Positions 26,024 to 38,573 of a stretch of 64,000 bases of DNA are shown here, piece by piece (the first letter of the stretch is position 1; the number at the start of each line of letters is the position of its first letter). A model generated the notes under the pieces. That model had not been told where the DNA came from, searched no databases, and saw only the letters and a program-made list of their open reading frames with translations. A program made the position numbers and the translations under genes. Source of the DNA: Apostichopus japonicus (Eukaryota; Echinodermata; Holothuroidea; Aspidochirotida; Stichopodidae); NCBI RefSeq assembly GCF_037975245.1, contig NC_092582.1, positions 1,014,001-1,078,000 of the forward strand, given 5' to 3'.

Positions 26024-29000
26024 TGATTGTATGTCCAGAGGTTCGAAAACCGGTAAGGAAGATCGCAATTCCACTGTAGGCGTTTGTCACCTATATCGAA
26101 CAATACTAGTTCTGTTTTTGGTGACATATTTTGCCCTACTCTAGAGATCAAACTGATGCTATCCAACTCGAAAATCATTTGTGATTCCTAAAGCCGGATC
26201 TCGAAAGAGATACTTTGAACAGACTTTATGTTAATGCAATGGAGGTAAACGACAAAGGCAAATGAATATATATAAATGAAAATCGTAATGAGTTGGAAAA
26301 TCAAGAACAGTGAAAAAACTTTCAGCCTCCACCGGGATTCGAACCACGGGCCTCCCGCTCTGTACGCGGACACCCTAACCACTAGGCTATGGACGCTGAT
26401 TGTATGTCCAGAGGTTCGAAAACCGGTAAGGAAGATCGCAATTCCACTGTAGGCGTTTGTCACCTATATCGAACAATACTAGTTCTGTTTTTGGTGACAT
26501 ATTTTGCCCTACTCTAGAGATCAAACTGATGCTATCCAACTCGAAAATCATTTGTGATTCCTAAAGCCGGATCTCGAAAGAGATACTTTGAACAGACTTT
26601 ATGTTAATGCAATGGAGGTAAACGACAAAGGCAAATGAATATATATAAATGAAAATCGTAATGAGTTGGAAAATCAAGAACAGTGAAAAAACTTTCAGCC
26701 TCCACCGGGATTCGAACCACGGGCCTCCCGCTCTGTACGCGGACACCCTAACCACTAGGCTATGGACGCTGATTGTATGTCCAGAGGTTCGAAAACCGGT
26801 AAGGAAGATCGCAATTCCACTGTAGGCGTTTGTCACCTATATCGAACAATACTAGTTCTGTTTTTGGTGACATATTTTGCCCTACTCTAGAGATCAAACT
26901 GATGCTATCCAACTCGAAAATCATTTGTGATTCCTAAAGCCGGATCTCGAAAGAGATACTTTGAACAGACTTTATGTTAATGCAATGGAGGTAAACGACA
27001 AAGGCAAATGAATATATATAAATGAAAATCGTAATGAGTTGGAAAATCAAGAACAGTGAAAAAACTTTCAGCCTCCACCGGGATTCGAACCACGGGCCTC
27101 CCGCTCTGTACGCGGACACCCTAACCACTAGGCTATGGACGCTGATTGTATGTCCAGAGGTTCGAAAACCGGTAAGGAAGATCGCAATTCCACTGTAGGC
27201 GTTTGTCACCTATATCGAACAATACTAGTTCTGTTTTTGGTGACATATTTTGCCCTACTCTAGAGATCAAACTGATGCTATCCAACTCGAAAATCATTTG
27301 TGATTCCTAAAGCCGGATCTCGAAAGAGATACTTTGAACAGACTTTATGTTAATGCAATGGAGGTAAACGACAAAGGCAAATGAATATATATAAATGAAA
27401 ATCGTAATGAGTTGGAAAATCAAGAACAGTGAAAAAACTTTCAGCCTCCACCGGGATTCGAACCACGGGCCTCCCGCTCTGTACGCGGACACCCTAACCA
27501 CTAGGCTATGGACGCTGATTGTATGTCCAGAGGTTCGAAAACCGGTAAGGAAGATCGCAATTCCACTGTAGGCGTTTGTCACCTATATCGAACAATACTA
27601 GTTCTGTTTTTGGTGACATATTTTGCCCTACTCTAGAGATCAAACTGATGCTATCCAACTCGAAAATCATTTGTGATTCCTAAAGCCGGATCTCGAAAGA
27701 GATACTTTGAACAGACTTTATGTTAATGCAATGGAGGTAAACGACAAAGGCAAATGAATATATATAAATGAAAATCGTAATGAGTTGGAAAATCAAGAAC
27801 AGTGAAAAAACTTTCAGCCTCCACCGGGATTCGAACCACGGGCCTCCCGCTCTGTACGCGGACACCCTAACCACTAGGCTATGGACGCTGATTGTATGTC
27901 CAGAGGTTCGAAAACCGGTAAGGAAGATCGCAATTCCACTGTAGGCGTTTGTCACCTATATCGAACAATACTAGTTCTGTTTTTGGTGACATATTTTGCC
28001 CTACTCTAGAGATCAAACTGATGCTATCCAACTCGAAAATCATTTGTGATTCCTAAAGCCGGATCTCGAAAGAGATACTTTGAACAGACTTTATGTTAAT
28101 GCAATGGAGGTAAACGACAAAGGCAAATGAATATATATAAATGAAAATCGTAATGAGTTGGAAAATCAAGAACAGTGAAAAAACTTTCAGCCTCCACCGG
28201 GATTCGAACCACGGGCCTCCCGCTCTGTACGCGGACACCCTAACCACTAGGCTATGGACGCTGATTGTATGTCCAGAGGTTCGAAAACCGGTAAGGAAGA
28301 TCGCAATTCCACTGTAGGCGTTTGTCACCTATATCGAACAATACTAGTTCTGTTTTTGGTGACATATTTTGCCCTACTCTAGAGATCAAACTGATGCTAT
28401 CCAACTCGAAAATCATTTGTGATTCCTAAAGCCGGATCTCGAAAGAGATACTTTGAACAGACTTTATGTTAATGCAATGGAGGTAAACGACAAAGGCAAA
28501 TGAATATATATAAATGAAAATCGTAATGAGTTGGAAAATCAAGAACAGTGAAAAAACTTTCAGCCTCCACCGGGATTCGAACCACGGGCCTCCCGCTCTG
28601 TACGCGGACACCCTAACCACTAGGCTATGGACGCTGATTGTATGTCCAGAGGTTCGAAAACCGGTAAGGAAGATCGCAATTCCACTGTAGGCGTTTGTCA
28701 CCTATATCGAACAATACTAGTTCTGTTTTTGGTGACATATTTTGCCCTACTCTAGAGATCAAACTGATGCTATCCAACTCGAAAATCATTTGTGATTCCT
28801 AAAGCCGGATCTCGAAAGAGATACTTTGAACAGACTTTATGTTAATGCAATGGAGGTAAACGACAAAGGCAAATGAATATATATAAATGAAAATCGTAAT
28901 GAGTTGGAAAATCAAGAACAGTGAAAAAACTTTCAGCCTCCACCGGGATTCGAACCACGGGCCTCCCGCTCTGTACGCGGACACCCTAACCACTAGGCTA

Positions 29001-32000
29001 TGGACGCTGATTGTATGTCCAGAGGTTCGAAAACCGGTAAGGAAGATCGCAATTCCACTGTAGGCGTTTGTCACCTATATCGAACAATACTAGTTCTGTT
29101 TTTGGTGACATATTTTGCCCTACTCTAGAGATCAAACTGATGCTATCCAACTCGAAAATCATTTGTGATTCCTAAAGCCGGATCTCGAAAGAGATACTTT
29201 GAACAGACTTTATGTTAATGCAATGGAGGTAAACGACAAAGGCAAATGAATATATATAAATGAAAATCGTAATGAGTTGGAAAATCAAGAACAGTGAAAA
29301 AACTTTCAGCCTCCACCGGGATTCGAACCACGGGCCTCCCGCTCTGTACGCGGACACCCTAACCACTAGGCTATGGACGCTGATTGTATGTCCAGAGGTT
29401 CGAAAACCGGTAAGGAAGATCGCAATTCCACTGTAGGCGTTTGTCACCTATATCGAACAATACTAGTTCTGTTTTTGGTGACATATTTTGCCCTACTCTA
29501 GAGATCAAACTGATGCTATCCAACTCGAAAATCATTTGTGATTCCTAAAGCCGGATCTCGAAAGAGATACTTTGAACAGACTTTATGTTAATGCAATGGA
29601 GGTAAACGACAAAGGCAAATGAATATATATAAATGAAAATCGTAATGAGTTGGAAAATCAAGAACAGTGAAAAAACTTTCAGCCTCCACCGGGATTCGAA
29701 CCACGGGCCTCCCGCTCTGTACGCGGACACCCTAACCACTAGGCTATGGACGCTGATTGTATGTCCAGAGGTTCGAAAACCGGTAAGGAAGATCGCAATT
29801 CCACTGTAGGCGTTTGTCACCTATATCGAACAATACTAGTTCTGTTTTTGGTGACATATTTTGCCCTACTCTAGAGATCAAACTGATGCTATCCAACTCG
29901 AAAATCATTTGTGATTCCTAAAGCCGGATCTCGAAAGAGATACTTTGAACAGACTTTATGTTAATGCAATGGAGGTAAACGACAAAGGCAAATGAATATA
30001 TATAAATGAAAATCGTAATGAGTTGGAAAATCAAGAACAGTGAAAAAACTTTCAGCCTCCACCGGGATTCGAACCACGGGCCTCCCGCTCTGTACGCGGA
30101 CACCCTAACCACTAGGCTATGGACGCTGATTGTATGTCCAGAGGTTCGAAAACCGGTAAGGAAGATCGCAATTCCACTGTAGGCGTTTGTCACCTATATC
30201 GAACAATACTAGTTCTGTTTTTGGTGACATATTTTGCCCTACTCTAGAGATCAAACTGATGCTATCCAACTCGAAAATCATTTGTGATTCCTAAAGCCGG
30301 ATCTCGAAAGAGATACTTTGAACAGACTTTATGTTAATGCAATGGAGGTAAACGACAAAGGCAAATGAATATATATAAATGAAAATCGTAATGAGTTGGA
30401 AAATCAAGAACAGTGAAAAAACTTTCAGCCTCCACCGGGATTCGAACCACGGGCCTCCCGCTCTGTACGCGGACACCCTAACCACTAGGCTATGGACGCT
30501 GATTGTATGTCCAGAGGTTCGAAAACCGGTAAGGAAGATCGCAATTCCACTGTAGGCGTTTGTCACCTATATCGAACAATACTAGTTCTGTTTTTGGTGA
30601 CATATTTTGCCCTACTCTAGAGATCAAACTGATGCTATCCAACTCGAAAATCATTTGTGATTCCTAAAGCCGGATCTCGAAAGAGATACTTTGAACAGAC
30701 TTTATGTTAATGCAATGGAGGTAAACGACAAAGGCAAATGAATATATATAAATGAAAATCGTAATGAGTTGGAAAATCAAGAACAGTGAAAAAACTTTCA
30801 GCCTCCACCGGGATTCGAACCACGGGCCTCCCGCTCTGTACGCGGACACCCTAACCACTAGGCTATGGACGCTGATTGTATGTCCAGAGGTTCGAAAACC
30901 GGTAAGGAAGATCGCAATTCCACTGTAGGCGTTTGTCACCTATATCGAACAATACTAGTTCTGTTTTTGGTGACATATTTTGCCCTACTCTAGAGATCAA
31001 ACTGATGCTATCCAACTCGAAAATCATTTGTGATTCCTAAAGCCGGATCTCGAAAGAGATACTTTGAACAGACTTTATGTTAATGCAATGGAGGTAAACG
31101 ACAAAGGCAAATGAATATATATAAATGAAAATCGTAATGAGTTGGAAAATCAAGAACAGTGAAAAAACTTTCAGCCTCCACCGGGATTCGAACCACGGGC
31201 CTCCCGCTCTGTACGCGGACACCCTAACCACTAGGCTATGGACGCTGATTGTATGTCCAGAGGTTCGAAAACCGGTAAGGAAGATCGCAATTCCACTGTA
31301 GGCGTTTGTCACCTATATCGAACAATACTAGTTCTGTTTTTGGTGACATATTTTGCCCTACTCTAGAGATCAAACTGATGCTATCCAACTCGAAAATCAT
31401 TTGTGAGTCCTAAAGCCGGATCTCGAAAGAGATACTTTGAACAGACTTTATGTTAATGCAATGGAGGTAAACGACAAAGGCAAATGAATATATATAAATG
31501 AAAATCGTAATGAGTTGGAAAATCAAGAACAGTGAAAAAACTTTCAGCCTCCACCGGGATTCGAACCACGGGCCTCCCGCTCTGTACGCGGACACCCTAA
31601 CCACTAGGCTATGGACGCTGATTGTATGTCCAGAGGTTCGAAAACCGGTAAGGAAGATCGCAATTCCACTGTAGGCGTTTGTCACCTATATCGAACAATA
31701 CTAGTTCTGTTTTTGGTGACATATTTTGCCCTACTCTAGAGATCAAACTGATGCTATCCAACTCGAAAATCATTTGTGATTCCTAAAGCCGGATCTCGAA
31801 AGAGATACTTTGAACAGACTTTATGTTAATGCAATGGAGGTAAACGACAAAGGCAAATGAATATATATAAATGAAAATCGTAATGAGTTGGAAAATCAAG
31901 AACAGTGAAAAAACTTTCAGCCTCCACCGGGATTCGAACCACGGGCCTCCCGCTCTGTACGCGGACACCCTAACCACTAGGCTATGGACGCTGATTGTAT

Positions 32001-33026
32001 GTCCAGAGGTTCGAAAACCGGTAAGGAAGATCGCAATTCCACTGTAGGCGTTTGTCACCTATATCGAACAATACTAGTTCTGTTTTTGGTGACATATTTT
32101 GCCCTACTCTAGAGATCAAACTGATGCTATCCAACTCGAAAATCATTTGTGATTCCTAAAGCCGGATCTCGAAAGAGATACTTTGAACAGACTTTATGTT
32201 AATGCAATGGAGGTAAACGACAAAGGCAAATGAATATATATAAATGAAAATCGTAATGAGTTGGAAAATCAAGAACAGTGAAAAAACTTTCAGCCTCCAC
32301 CGGGATTCGAACCACGGGCCTCCCGCTCTGTACGCGGACACCCTAACCACTAGGCTATGGACGCTGATTGTATGTCCAGAGGTTCGAAAACCGGTAAGGA
32401 AGATCGCAATTCCACTGTAGGCGTTTGTCACCTATATCGAACAATACTAGTTCTGTTTTTGGTGACATATTTTGCCCTACTCTAGAGATCAAACTGATGC
32501 TATCCAACTCGAAAATCATTTGTGATTCCTAAAGCCGGATCTCGAAAGAGATACTTTGAACAGACTTTATGTTAATGCAATGGAGGTAAACGACAAAGGC
32601 AAATGAATATATATAAATGAAAATCGTAATGAGTTGGAAAATCAAGAACAGTGAAAAAACTTTCAGCCTCCACCGGGATTCGAACCACGGGCCTCCCGCT
32701 CTGTACGCGGACACCCTAACCACTAGGCTATGGACGCTGATTGTATGTCCAGAGGTTCGAAAACCGGTAAGGAAGATCGCAATTCCACTGTAGGCGTTTG
32801 TCACCTATATCGAACAATACTAGTTCTGTTTTTGGTGACATATTTTGCCCTACTCTAGAGATCAAACTGATGCTATCCAACTCGAAAATCATTTGTGATT
32901 CCTAAAGCCGGATCTCGAAAGAGATACTTTGAACAGACTTTATGTTAATGCAATGGAGGTAAACGACAAAGGCAAATGAATATATATAAATGAAAATCGT
33001 AATGAGTTGGAAAATCAAGAACAGTG

Positions 33027-33032
33027 AAAAAA
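33027..33032 (-). terminator. Pol III-type T6 terminator (representative minus-strand unit)
   Basis: Six T residues on the minus strand, 6 nt after the tRNA-like module ending at 33,039. The same run recurs in every complete unit. Confidence 0.6.
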
Positions 33033-33038
33033 CTTTCA

Positions 33039-33110
33039 GCCTCCACCGGGATTCGAACCACGGGCCTCCCGCTCTGTACGCGGACACCCTAACCACTAGG
33101 CTATGGACGC
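33039..33110 (-). tRNA. tRNA-like module, last minus-strand copy
   Basis: The copy nearest the inversion on its left side; identical to the module at 33,380. It is transcribed leftward, away from the plus-strand copies. Confidence 0.5.
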
Positions 33111-33379
33111 TGATTGTATGTCCAGAGGTTCGAAAACCGGTAAGGAAGATCGCAATTCCACTGTAGGCGTTTGTCACCTATATCGAACAATACTAGTTCT
33201 GTTTTTGGTGACATATTTTGCCCTACTCTAGAGATCAAACTGATGCTATCCAACTCGAAAATCATTTGTGATTCCTAAAGCCGGATCTCGAAAGAGATAC
33301 TTTGAACAGACTTTATGTTAATGCAATGGAGGTATTGCGATCTTCCTTACCGGTTTTCGAACCTCTGGACATACAATCA

Positions 33380-33451
33380 GCGTCCATAGCCTAGTGGTTA
33401 GGGTGTCCGCGTACAGAGCGGGAGGCCCGTGGTTCGAATCCCGGTGGAGGC
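33380..33451 (+). tRNA. tRNA-like Pol III module, first plus-strand copy
   Basis: The 72 nt fold as a cloverleaf with 6 of 7 acceptor pairs (G3:G70 mismatched) and a D arm GCCT/GGGT closing the loop AGTGGTTA. The anticodon stem TCCGC/GCGGG is fully paired, counting one G:U. The anticodon loop GTACAGA has T33 and would read ACA (Cys codon UGU), which is not a normal eukaryotic anticodon. The T arm has the standard TTCGAAT loop, but its stem pairs only with a bulged T or two mismatches. The A box TAGCCTAGTGG and B box GGTTCGAATCC (33,431-33,441) match Pol III consensus. A T6 run follows. It resembles tRNA-derived SINE heads more than a working tRNA, but could still be transcribed. Confidence 0.5.
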
Positions 33452-33457
33452 TGAAAG

Positions 33458-33463
33458 TTTTTT
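33458..33463 (+). terminator. Pol III-type T6 terminator
   Basis: TTTTTT 6 nt after the tRNA-like module at 33,380-33,451, where Pol III would stop. Confidence 0.6.
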
Positions 33464-33752
33464 CACTGTTCTTGATTTTCCAACTCATTACGATTTTCAT
33501 TTATATATATTCATTTGCCTTTGTCGTTTACCTCCATTGCATTAACATAAAGTCTGTTCAAAGTATCTCTTTCGAGATCCGGCTTTAGGAATCACAAATG
33601 ATTTTCGAGTTGGATAGCATCAGTTTGATCTCTAGAGTAGGGCAAAATATGTCACCAAAAACAGAACTAGTATTGTTCGATATAGGTGACAAACGCCTAC
33701 AGTGGAATTGCGATCTTCCTTACCGGTTTTCGAACCTCTGGACATACAATCA

Positions 33753-33824
33753 GCGTCCATAGCCTAGTGGTTAGGGTGTCCGCGTACAGAGCGGGAGGCC
33801 CGTGGTTCGAATCCCGGTGGAGGC
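33753..33824 (+). tRNA. tRNA-like Pol III module, second plus-strand copy
   Basis: Exactly 373 bp after the first plus-strand copy and identical to it, with the same T6 run downstream. Its unit is cut about 100 bp further on by the (TA)n tract. Confidence 0.5.
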
Positions 33825-33925
33825 TGAAAGTTTTTTCACTGTTCTTGATTTTCCAACTCATTACGATTTTCATTTATATATATTCATTTGCCTTTGTCGT
33901 TTACCTCCATTGCATTAACATAAAA

Positions 33926-33929
33926 TATA

Positions 33930-33960
<31 letters not shown>
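33926..33960. repeat. (TA)n microsatellite at the right array edge
   Basis: About 35 bp of alternating TA joining the last array unit directly to a truncated CCP exon copy. Confidence 0.9.
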
Positions 33961-33965
<5 letters not shown>

Positions 33966-34020
33966 TCCATCACCCTGGCAAGTGAGGACAGACTCCCCAT
34001 GAAGGCTTAATCCTTGATCA
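33961..34020 (-). pseudogene. Truncated copy of the 24.1-kb CCP exon
   Basis: Sixty bases match 24,137-24,196 with about one mismatch. They cover the middle of the CCP (DQGLSLHGESVLTCQGDGTW region). The 3' part with the donor is replaced by the (TA)n tract. The 5' part is missing: position 34,021 jumps to sequence matching the intron just upstream of the original exon (about 24,290). The fragment cannot be spliced as an exon. Confidence 0.85.
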
Positions 34021-34739
34021 TGTATATACAAATATAAAATATCAATCAAAATTGTGTGCATGTGTTCGCTAAAATCTATAGATTAAATCAGTCAATCTTT
34101 ACACTGAAAATTTCAGTGAGTATTTTACTGGCGTCACTACCTGGAACATGATGTATTATTGAGTTCAAGTCTGTGGGATTCTTATTCGCCTTACTGATTT
34201 AGGTAATAGTATTCACCTTTATGAAAGGGCATCCTGGACCCGGAGGAGGGACTTACCCTATTACCCGATTTAATGTCAATAAAACCTCAACATACTATGA
34301 AGATGGGGCTGCCCTACAAACCAATGTGATACACTTCGTACCACATATGGTTACATATAAAGATACTTATATGAGTTATTGCTCATTAGTGACTCAAACT
34401 ATAAATCGAATGGATTAAATGAATTTACAAAATTCTAAAAAACATATCTTTTCACGAAATTTGTTACAAATACCATGTTTTCTTCTTCGATTAACGTCCT
34501 TTCGAATCTATGAATAAAGTAATCAGACTTTTTATTTATTGCCCGGTACGGGAAGTATGACATAACGTTGTTGCTGTTGTTTTATCTTCAAATATAAATA
34601 ACATACTTATATAATAATAATAATATATAATTCTACTTTAAATAAATTACTAAAATTCATACATTTGCTTCAAGCATTATGAAATAAATTTTCACTTCCA
34701 TTTCAATTATTTCCCATTGAAAGGGAAACACGCACTTAC
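34021..34739. other. Intron sequence right of the array
   Basis: The first about 30 bp resemble the intron next to the 24.1-kb exon (TATATACAAATATAAA). The rest is AT-rich with no recognised feature. Confidence 0.5.
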
Positions 34740-34913
34740 GACTACAACTTGGTGCGATTCCGTCCCATTCTTGAGTTGTTTGGCAGTTTCTGGTGGGTCG
34801 GCTATTTAGCTCGAAGCCTTCATCGCACACATACGTCACACTGTTTGGATATGAATATACTCTCCCTATAAAATACCCGTTATCGATGTCGCCTGGATGT
34901 CCACAACTTTTTC
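34740..34913 (-). CDS. CCP/sushi exon of gene 2
   Basis: A 174-bp phase 1-1 exon encoding one CCP module. Cysteines are seen in KSCGHPGDIDNG, TYVCDEGFEL, RNCQTTQEW and PSCSR; the Trp of QEWDG sits between cysteines 3 and 4. The acceptor is CTATAG/GAAAAAG and the donor AGTC/GTAAGT. It is separated from the next CCP exon (35,210) by an intron of only about 300 bp, the shortest in the cluster. Confidence 0.9.
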
Positions 34914-35209
34914 CTATAGAAATAGAGAATATCAGTAGTACTTTCCACCACATTTCAATGAGTCCGAAGCACGTAGCAGTAGAATTACTGAAGAGCAAAC
35001 AAAGGTCTACCAGATTTCGTTGAAGTGTAATTCATATCCAGAATAATTGTGTTTAGCCAAATAAAGGCCTCGTCTCCGAGAAAGCTACAAGACTAAAAAT
35101 ATTTTAAAAATCTTATTTGTGTTTTACATATAATACTTATTTGACACCAGTGTCAGGTGTCAGGTTTGGTAAAATTGAATATCAACGCGATAAAGAATGG
35201 CTTAAATAC

Positions 35210-35380
35210 CTTTACAACGAATGTTAGCCTCTGTCCAATTCCCATCAACACATTGCAGAGAAGAGTTAGATATCGATGCGTAACCGGGATTACATGAGTA
35301 AAGCAAGCGTTCACCATTAGCGTAATACAGTTTAACATCACGAGATGCGTTTTTAATCTCTGGTGGATTTCGGCAGGCAT
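35210..35380 (-). CDS. CCP/sushi exon of gene 2
   Basis: A 171-bp phase 1-1 exon (57 codons). Cysteines are seen in DACRNPPEIKN, LYSCNPGYAS, LQCVDGNW and IRCKG; GY follows cysteine 2, and Trp lies in DGNWTEA. The acceptor follows a T-rich tract (TTTAAAG/ATGCCTG) and the donor is AAAG/GTATTT. Two N-glycosylation sequons (NSS, NWT) are visible. Confidence 0.9.
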
Positions 35381-36991
35381 CTTTAAAAAAAAAGAACAAA
35401 ACAGATTAAGAAGAAGCTTACTATTCATATATGTTTGAAATGTTGTAACGCAAATGTTAACTATGCAAAGACTGAATTTGAATTTCTGGGGTACCGAGCG
35501 TTGGCTCAACTTGCATGTATCGCAGCTACATTTTACTACTTTATTCGTTCTTGTCTTCCATAGCTATGATCATGATGACTTCTCGGAACATAAAGCGATT
35601 CCGTTTTGTTTCGAAAAAGGAAATACATAAAAACTGCTCATTTAAACAAACGAACAAAATTCACCAAGTTAATTTAGCAAAAACGTTATTTTAATAATTA
35701 ATAATTAAAAAATAATTGATAATAATTAATGATCTAAAATATTAAAAGATTTAACCGCTAAAGACAGGAGATGTTACGCAGTGCTTCTTGATTTAAATAG
35801 AGAACGCTGTGTATTGCATATTCAGTAATAACGAAGCTGTCCTTGCTCGAACAACAGCTGATCGACGACGCAACAAGCAGACTAGTGACAACAGTAATGA
35901 GTGTGCAAAACATATCCCATGGTTACACGTAATACTACACTTGGTTTCACAGACCTTCAATCATCTTCACCATCTCTGCGTAACTTTATTAGAACTAGGT
36001 CTCCGACTAGGCTGCTCACACTATAAGTGATAGTTAGCTAAAGTTTTAAATGACGTTCGATGAAGCTGATCGAAGAAACACTGACTTACTTTTTGTACTA
36101 CAGCCGGACCATGCATACATTATCAATGCACTACCATTATCAGTAAAGAAAACCGCTGACGGACCACGCAGCTAAATAAATACATACAGGCTATGAAGCA
36201 GTTAGCGACTACGAATGTGGGAGAAGCCCGCAAGAGCTTATGGATTACATCATGTCGGGTGGCTTTATTTTACCTCAAACTTGGAATCTAAAACTAACAA
36301 TTGAGTAGTATGCATGTGTTACACCGGTGATACCGTCGCTGTTTAGTGCTGCATATTCATGACTAAACTCACACCTAGGCGTGATCTAGCTCTTATAACG
36401 AAACCGTTTTGTTTCGTTTTTCAAAATTTTCAGAATTTAACCGTCTTTACACCATATCCATTAGATTTAACAACTGGTGGTACATTGGAACATAGGGGAA
36501 ATATAACATCAAACATTTTGTTTTGTTTGTTTTCTCTATTCGGTTAACGCGTAATCACGTGATACTCAATAATATATTTATCATAGCGAACAAAGTACAT
36601 TTGAAGGTCCAAAGTCAACAGCTGTTTTATTCAAGCCAAATCAAAAGGCACATTGACCAAAACAGCGACAATGTGATCCAAATTGAGTTAATCCCTTTTT
36701 CTGATTGCACCACCTTCCTTGGCATTAGTATCGGCTGCGATTGACTTTGTAATATCCTCAATGATATGACCTGCAGTAAAGTTTTAAATGGGTCGAGGTA
36801 ATAAGTCATTTCCTTCCTCTCAAAGTCTTCCTCACTATTTATAATACTCTTGTTCTACATTTTTCTCTCCCATCGTGCTATTGTTTGGAGCTATACAAGC
36901 TTCTCACAAAAACAAGATCTCAGCTTTCCAGTGAATCTCCTCGACCTTTCTGTATATCTTTAACCTGTATTTGTTATTCCTTGTATCATTA
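35381..36991. other. Intron of gene 2, no feature recognised
   Basis: About 1.6 kb of AT-rich sequence up to the target duplication of the 37.0-kb element. No exon, RNA or clear repeat was seen. Confidence 0.45.
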
Positions 36992-38294
36992 TTAAGGTAC
37001 AGTGGCGTAGCCAAGGGGGGGGGGGGCGTGGTGGGGGCGACAGCGTGAAAGCGTGTCGCCCCCAAGTCGGACTCCCACTGGGATTTTGGGTGTCGAAAAG
37101 AAAATTACATATGTGCGAAAAATATATCATTGGTCTGAATGGTATCGAATCTCAATGATGACCACTCATGAACGACCCTTCGACCGCGGACCGGCAGTAG
37201 GCTATAGTTGCTGAAAAACCGGACGTGACATAGCGCATAGGCCGGGTTTTCACTTCTGGGACGTACCCTGATGCGCTTAAAACCGCAACAAAAAAAAATA
37301 AAGGAAGGAGACAATCCTATCGCTGAGAATCAGTCTATCATCCTAATAATGTTTCAGACGCAATCTTTGATGTTAGTTTGACATATAGTTCGGTCATTCA
37401 GTATGTTACTTGGCTGAAAGCCCAGTCAATCTTTCCTTATTTTCCACCCGCAATTTGAAGATTTGTCGAAAAATGTCAATGCCGGTGTCAAACTCACAAA
37501 AGATTTGTCATGATATTTCAAAGTTACTTACCAGACTGTTTTTTTTTTTCTATTTCACTAAACTATTTGATGACCATATAAAGACATGGGATCTCAAAAT
37601 AAAGGTTGCTGAGAAAACTTTAGAACAGCTTACAAGCATGAGCGTCAAGCCTGGAGGGAGACGGGGAACACGTCCCCCACATTTCGATGGGTGGGGGACA
37701 CACTATCAAATGCCCCCCACACACACATTTTAGTGTCGCGGCTCTATTTGGATATAGGGCTTACACATCTCAGGATTCATATCATCGAATATTAGAAGTT
37801 CAGTTCTATGTAAAGAAACCGAGATTTTCACATCTGTATGACCTGCAACTTTGTCTGTTTGTCACGACGAACGAAACTTGAGTTTGAAACCACAAGCTGT
37901 GTGGGGATAACGTTGCGGCCGGAGCCTAAGTACAACTAGTTCAAGAAGTCATGGCACTTCATGGCCTATATCTGAGGCCCTGTGGTCATTCCTTGACCGA
38001 CTTGGTGCAATATAATGTGCCCATATCGAAGTTAATTTATGCACAGATTGTTAGTTGTCATGGGTTCGAACAAATGAGGGGTATTATATCCTGAAATAAA
38101 GGGCAAAATGGGGCTGGGGTTTCCAGTTCGCCGCATCATTTGTCAACTTGCACTGGGTTTTAATGTTCATGTCAATTGGAATCACTAATAACAGAAATAA
38201 TCCACCAAACATTAAGGCCGCATGAATGAATTTATTGCAGTGACGAATTTGTAATTTTCTCCCGAAATCACGCAACTAGATAGCTGCTACCCAG

Positions 38295-38392
38295 CCTGGC
38301 AAGTGCCATCTCCCACGATCTGGCAGGTATTGAAATCTGAAATTTTCTTGTGACACCGCGCGCCAACTGATGGTGGCGCTCGTTTAGATAGT
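38295..38392 (+). repeat. GC-rich subterminal module, copy c
   Basis: From CCTGGCAAGTGCCATCTCCC to GTTTAGATAGT, inside the 37.0-kb element. Confidence 0.75.
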
Positions 38393-38477
38393 ACTTGCGG
38401 CCGGAATACTCGAATCGATTACGTCCCCCCCCCCCCCGCCCCACGTTTCAAATCGGATCACGCCCCTGCTTACAAGG

Positions 38478-38573
38478 CCTGGGAAGGGTCATTTCCGATG
38501 ATCTAGGAGGCATTTACTAAAATTTTTGGGTACGCTACGCGCGCCAACTCATGGTGGCGCTCCGCTTAGATAC
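38478..38573 (+). repeat. GC-rich subterminal module, copy d
   Basis: From CCTGGGAAGGGTCATTTCC to CTCCGCTTAGATA, about 80 bp from the right end of the 37.0-kb element. Confidence 0.75.

Larger units (their letters stand above)
25592..33925. repeat. 373-bp tandem array of tRNA-like units with internal inversion
   Basis: The period is exactly 373 bp, measured between repeated landmarks. About 20.7 units have the tRNA-like module on the minus strand (25,592 to about 33,334). The array then flips and about 1.6 units follow on the plus strand. Each unit has a 72-nt tRNA-like module, a T6 run 6 nt after it, an AT-rich 3' flank, and a roughly 190-bp spacer. Units look almost identical; by eye the only difference I found is G for T at 31,407. 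The left edge cuts the first unit inside the B box (25,592). The right edge breaks at about 33,925 into a (TA)n tract. The repeated 91-residue frames are translations of the tRNA-like strand and are not genes. Confidence 0.95.

Noticed and set aside
25815-33177. Twenty identical 91-residue open frames (with VRVSAYRAGGPWFESRW)
   Set aside because: They are antisense or sense translations of the tRNA-like unit. The residues come from the D arm, anticodon arm and B box, and the frame exists only because the unit repeats.
33380-33451. Functional tRNA-Cys with anticodon ACA
   Set aside because: A34 anticodon ACA is not used for Cys in animals, and the T stem and acceptor have mismatches. It is treated as tRNA-like only.
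25592-33925. CRISPR-like array
   Set aside because: Units are direct repeats with no variable spacers, 373 bp long, in an animal genome.
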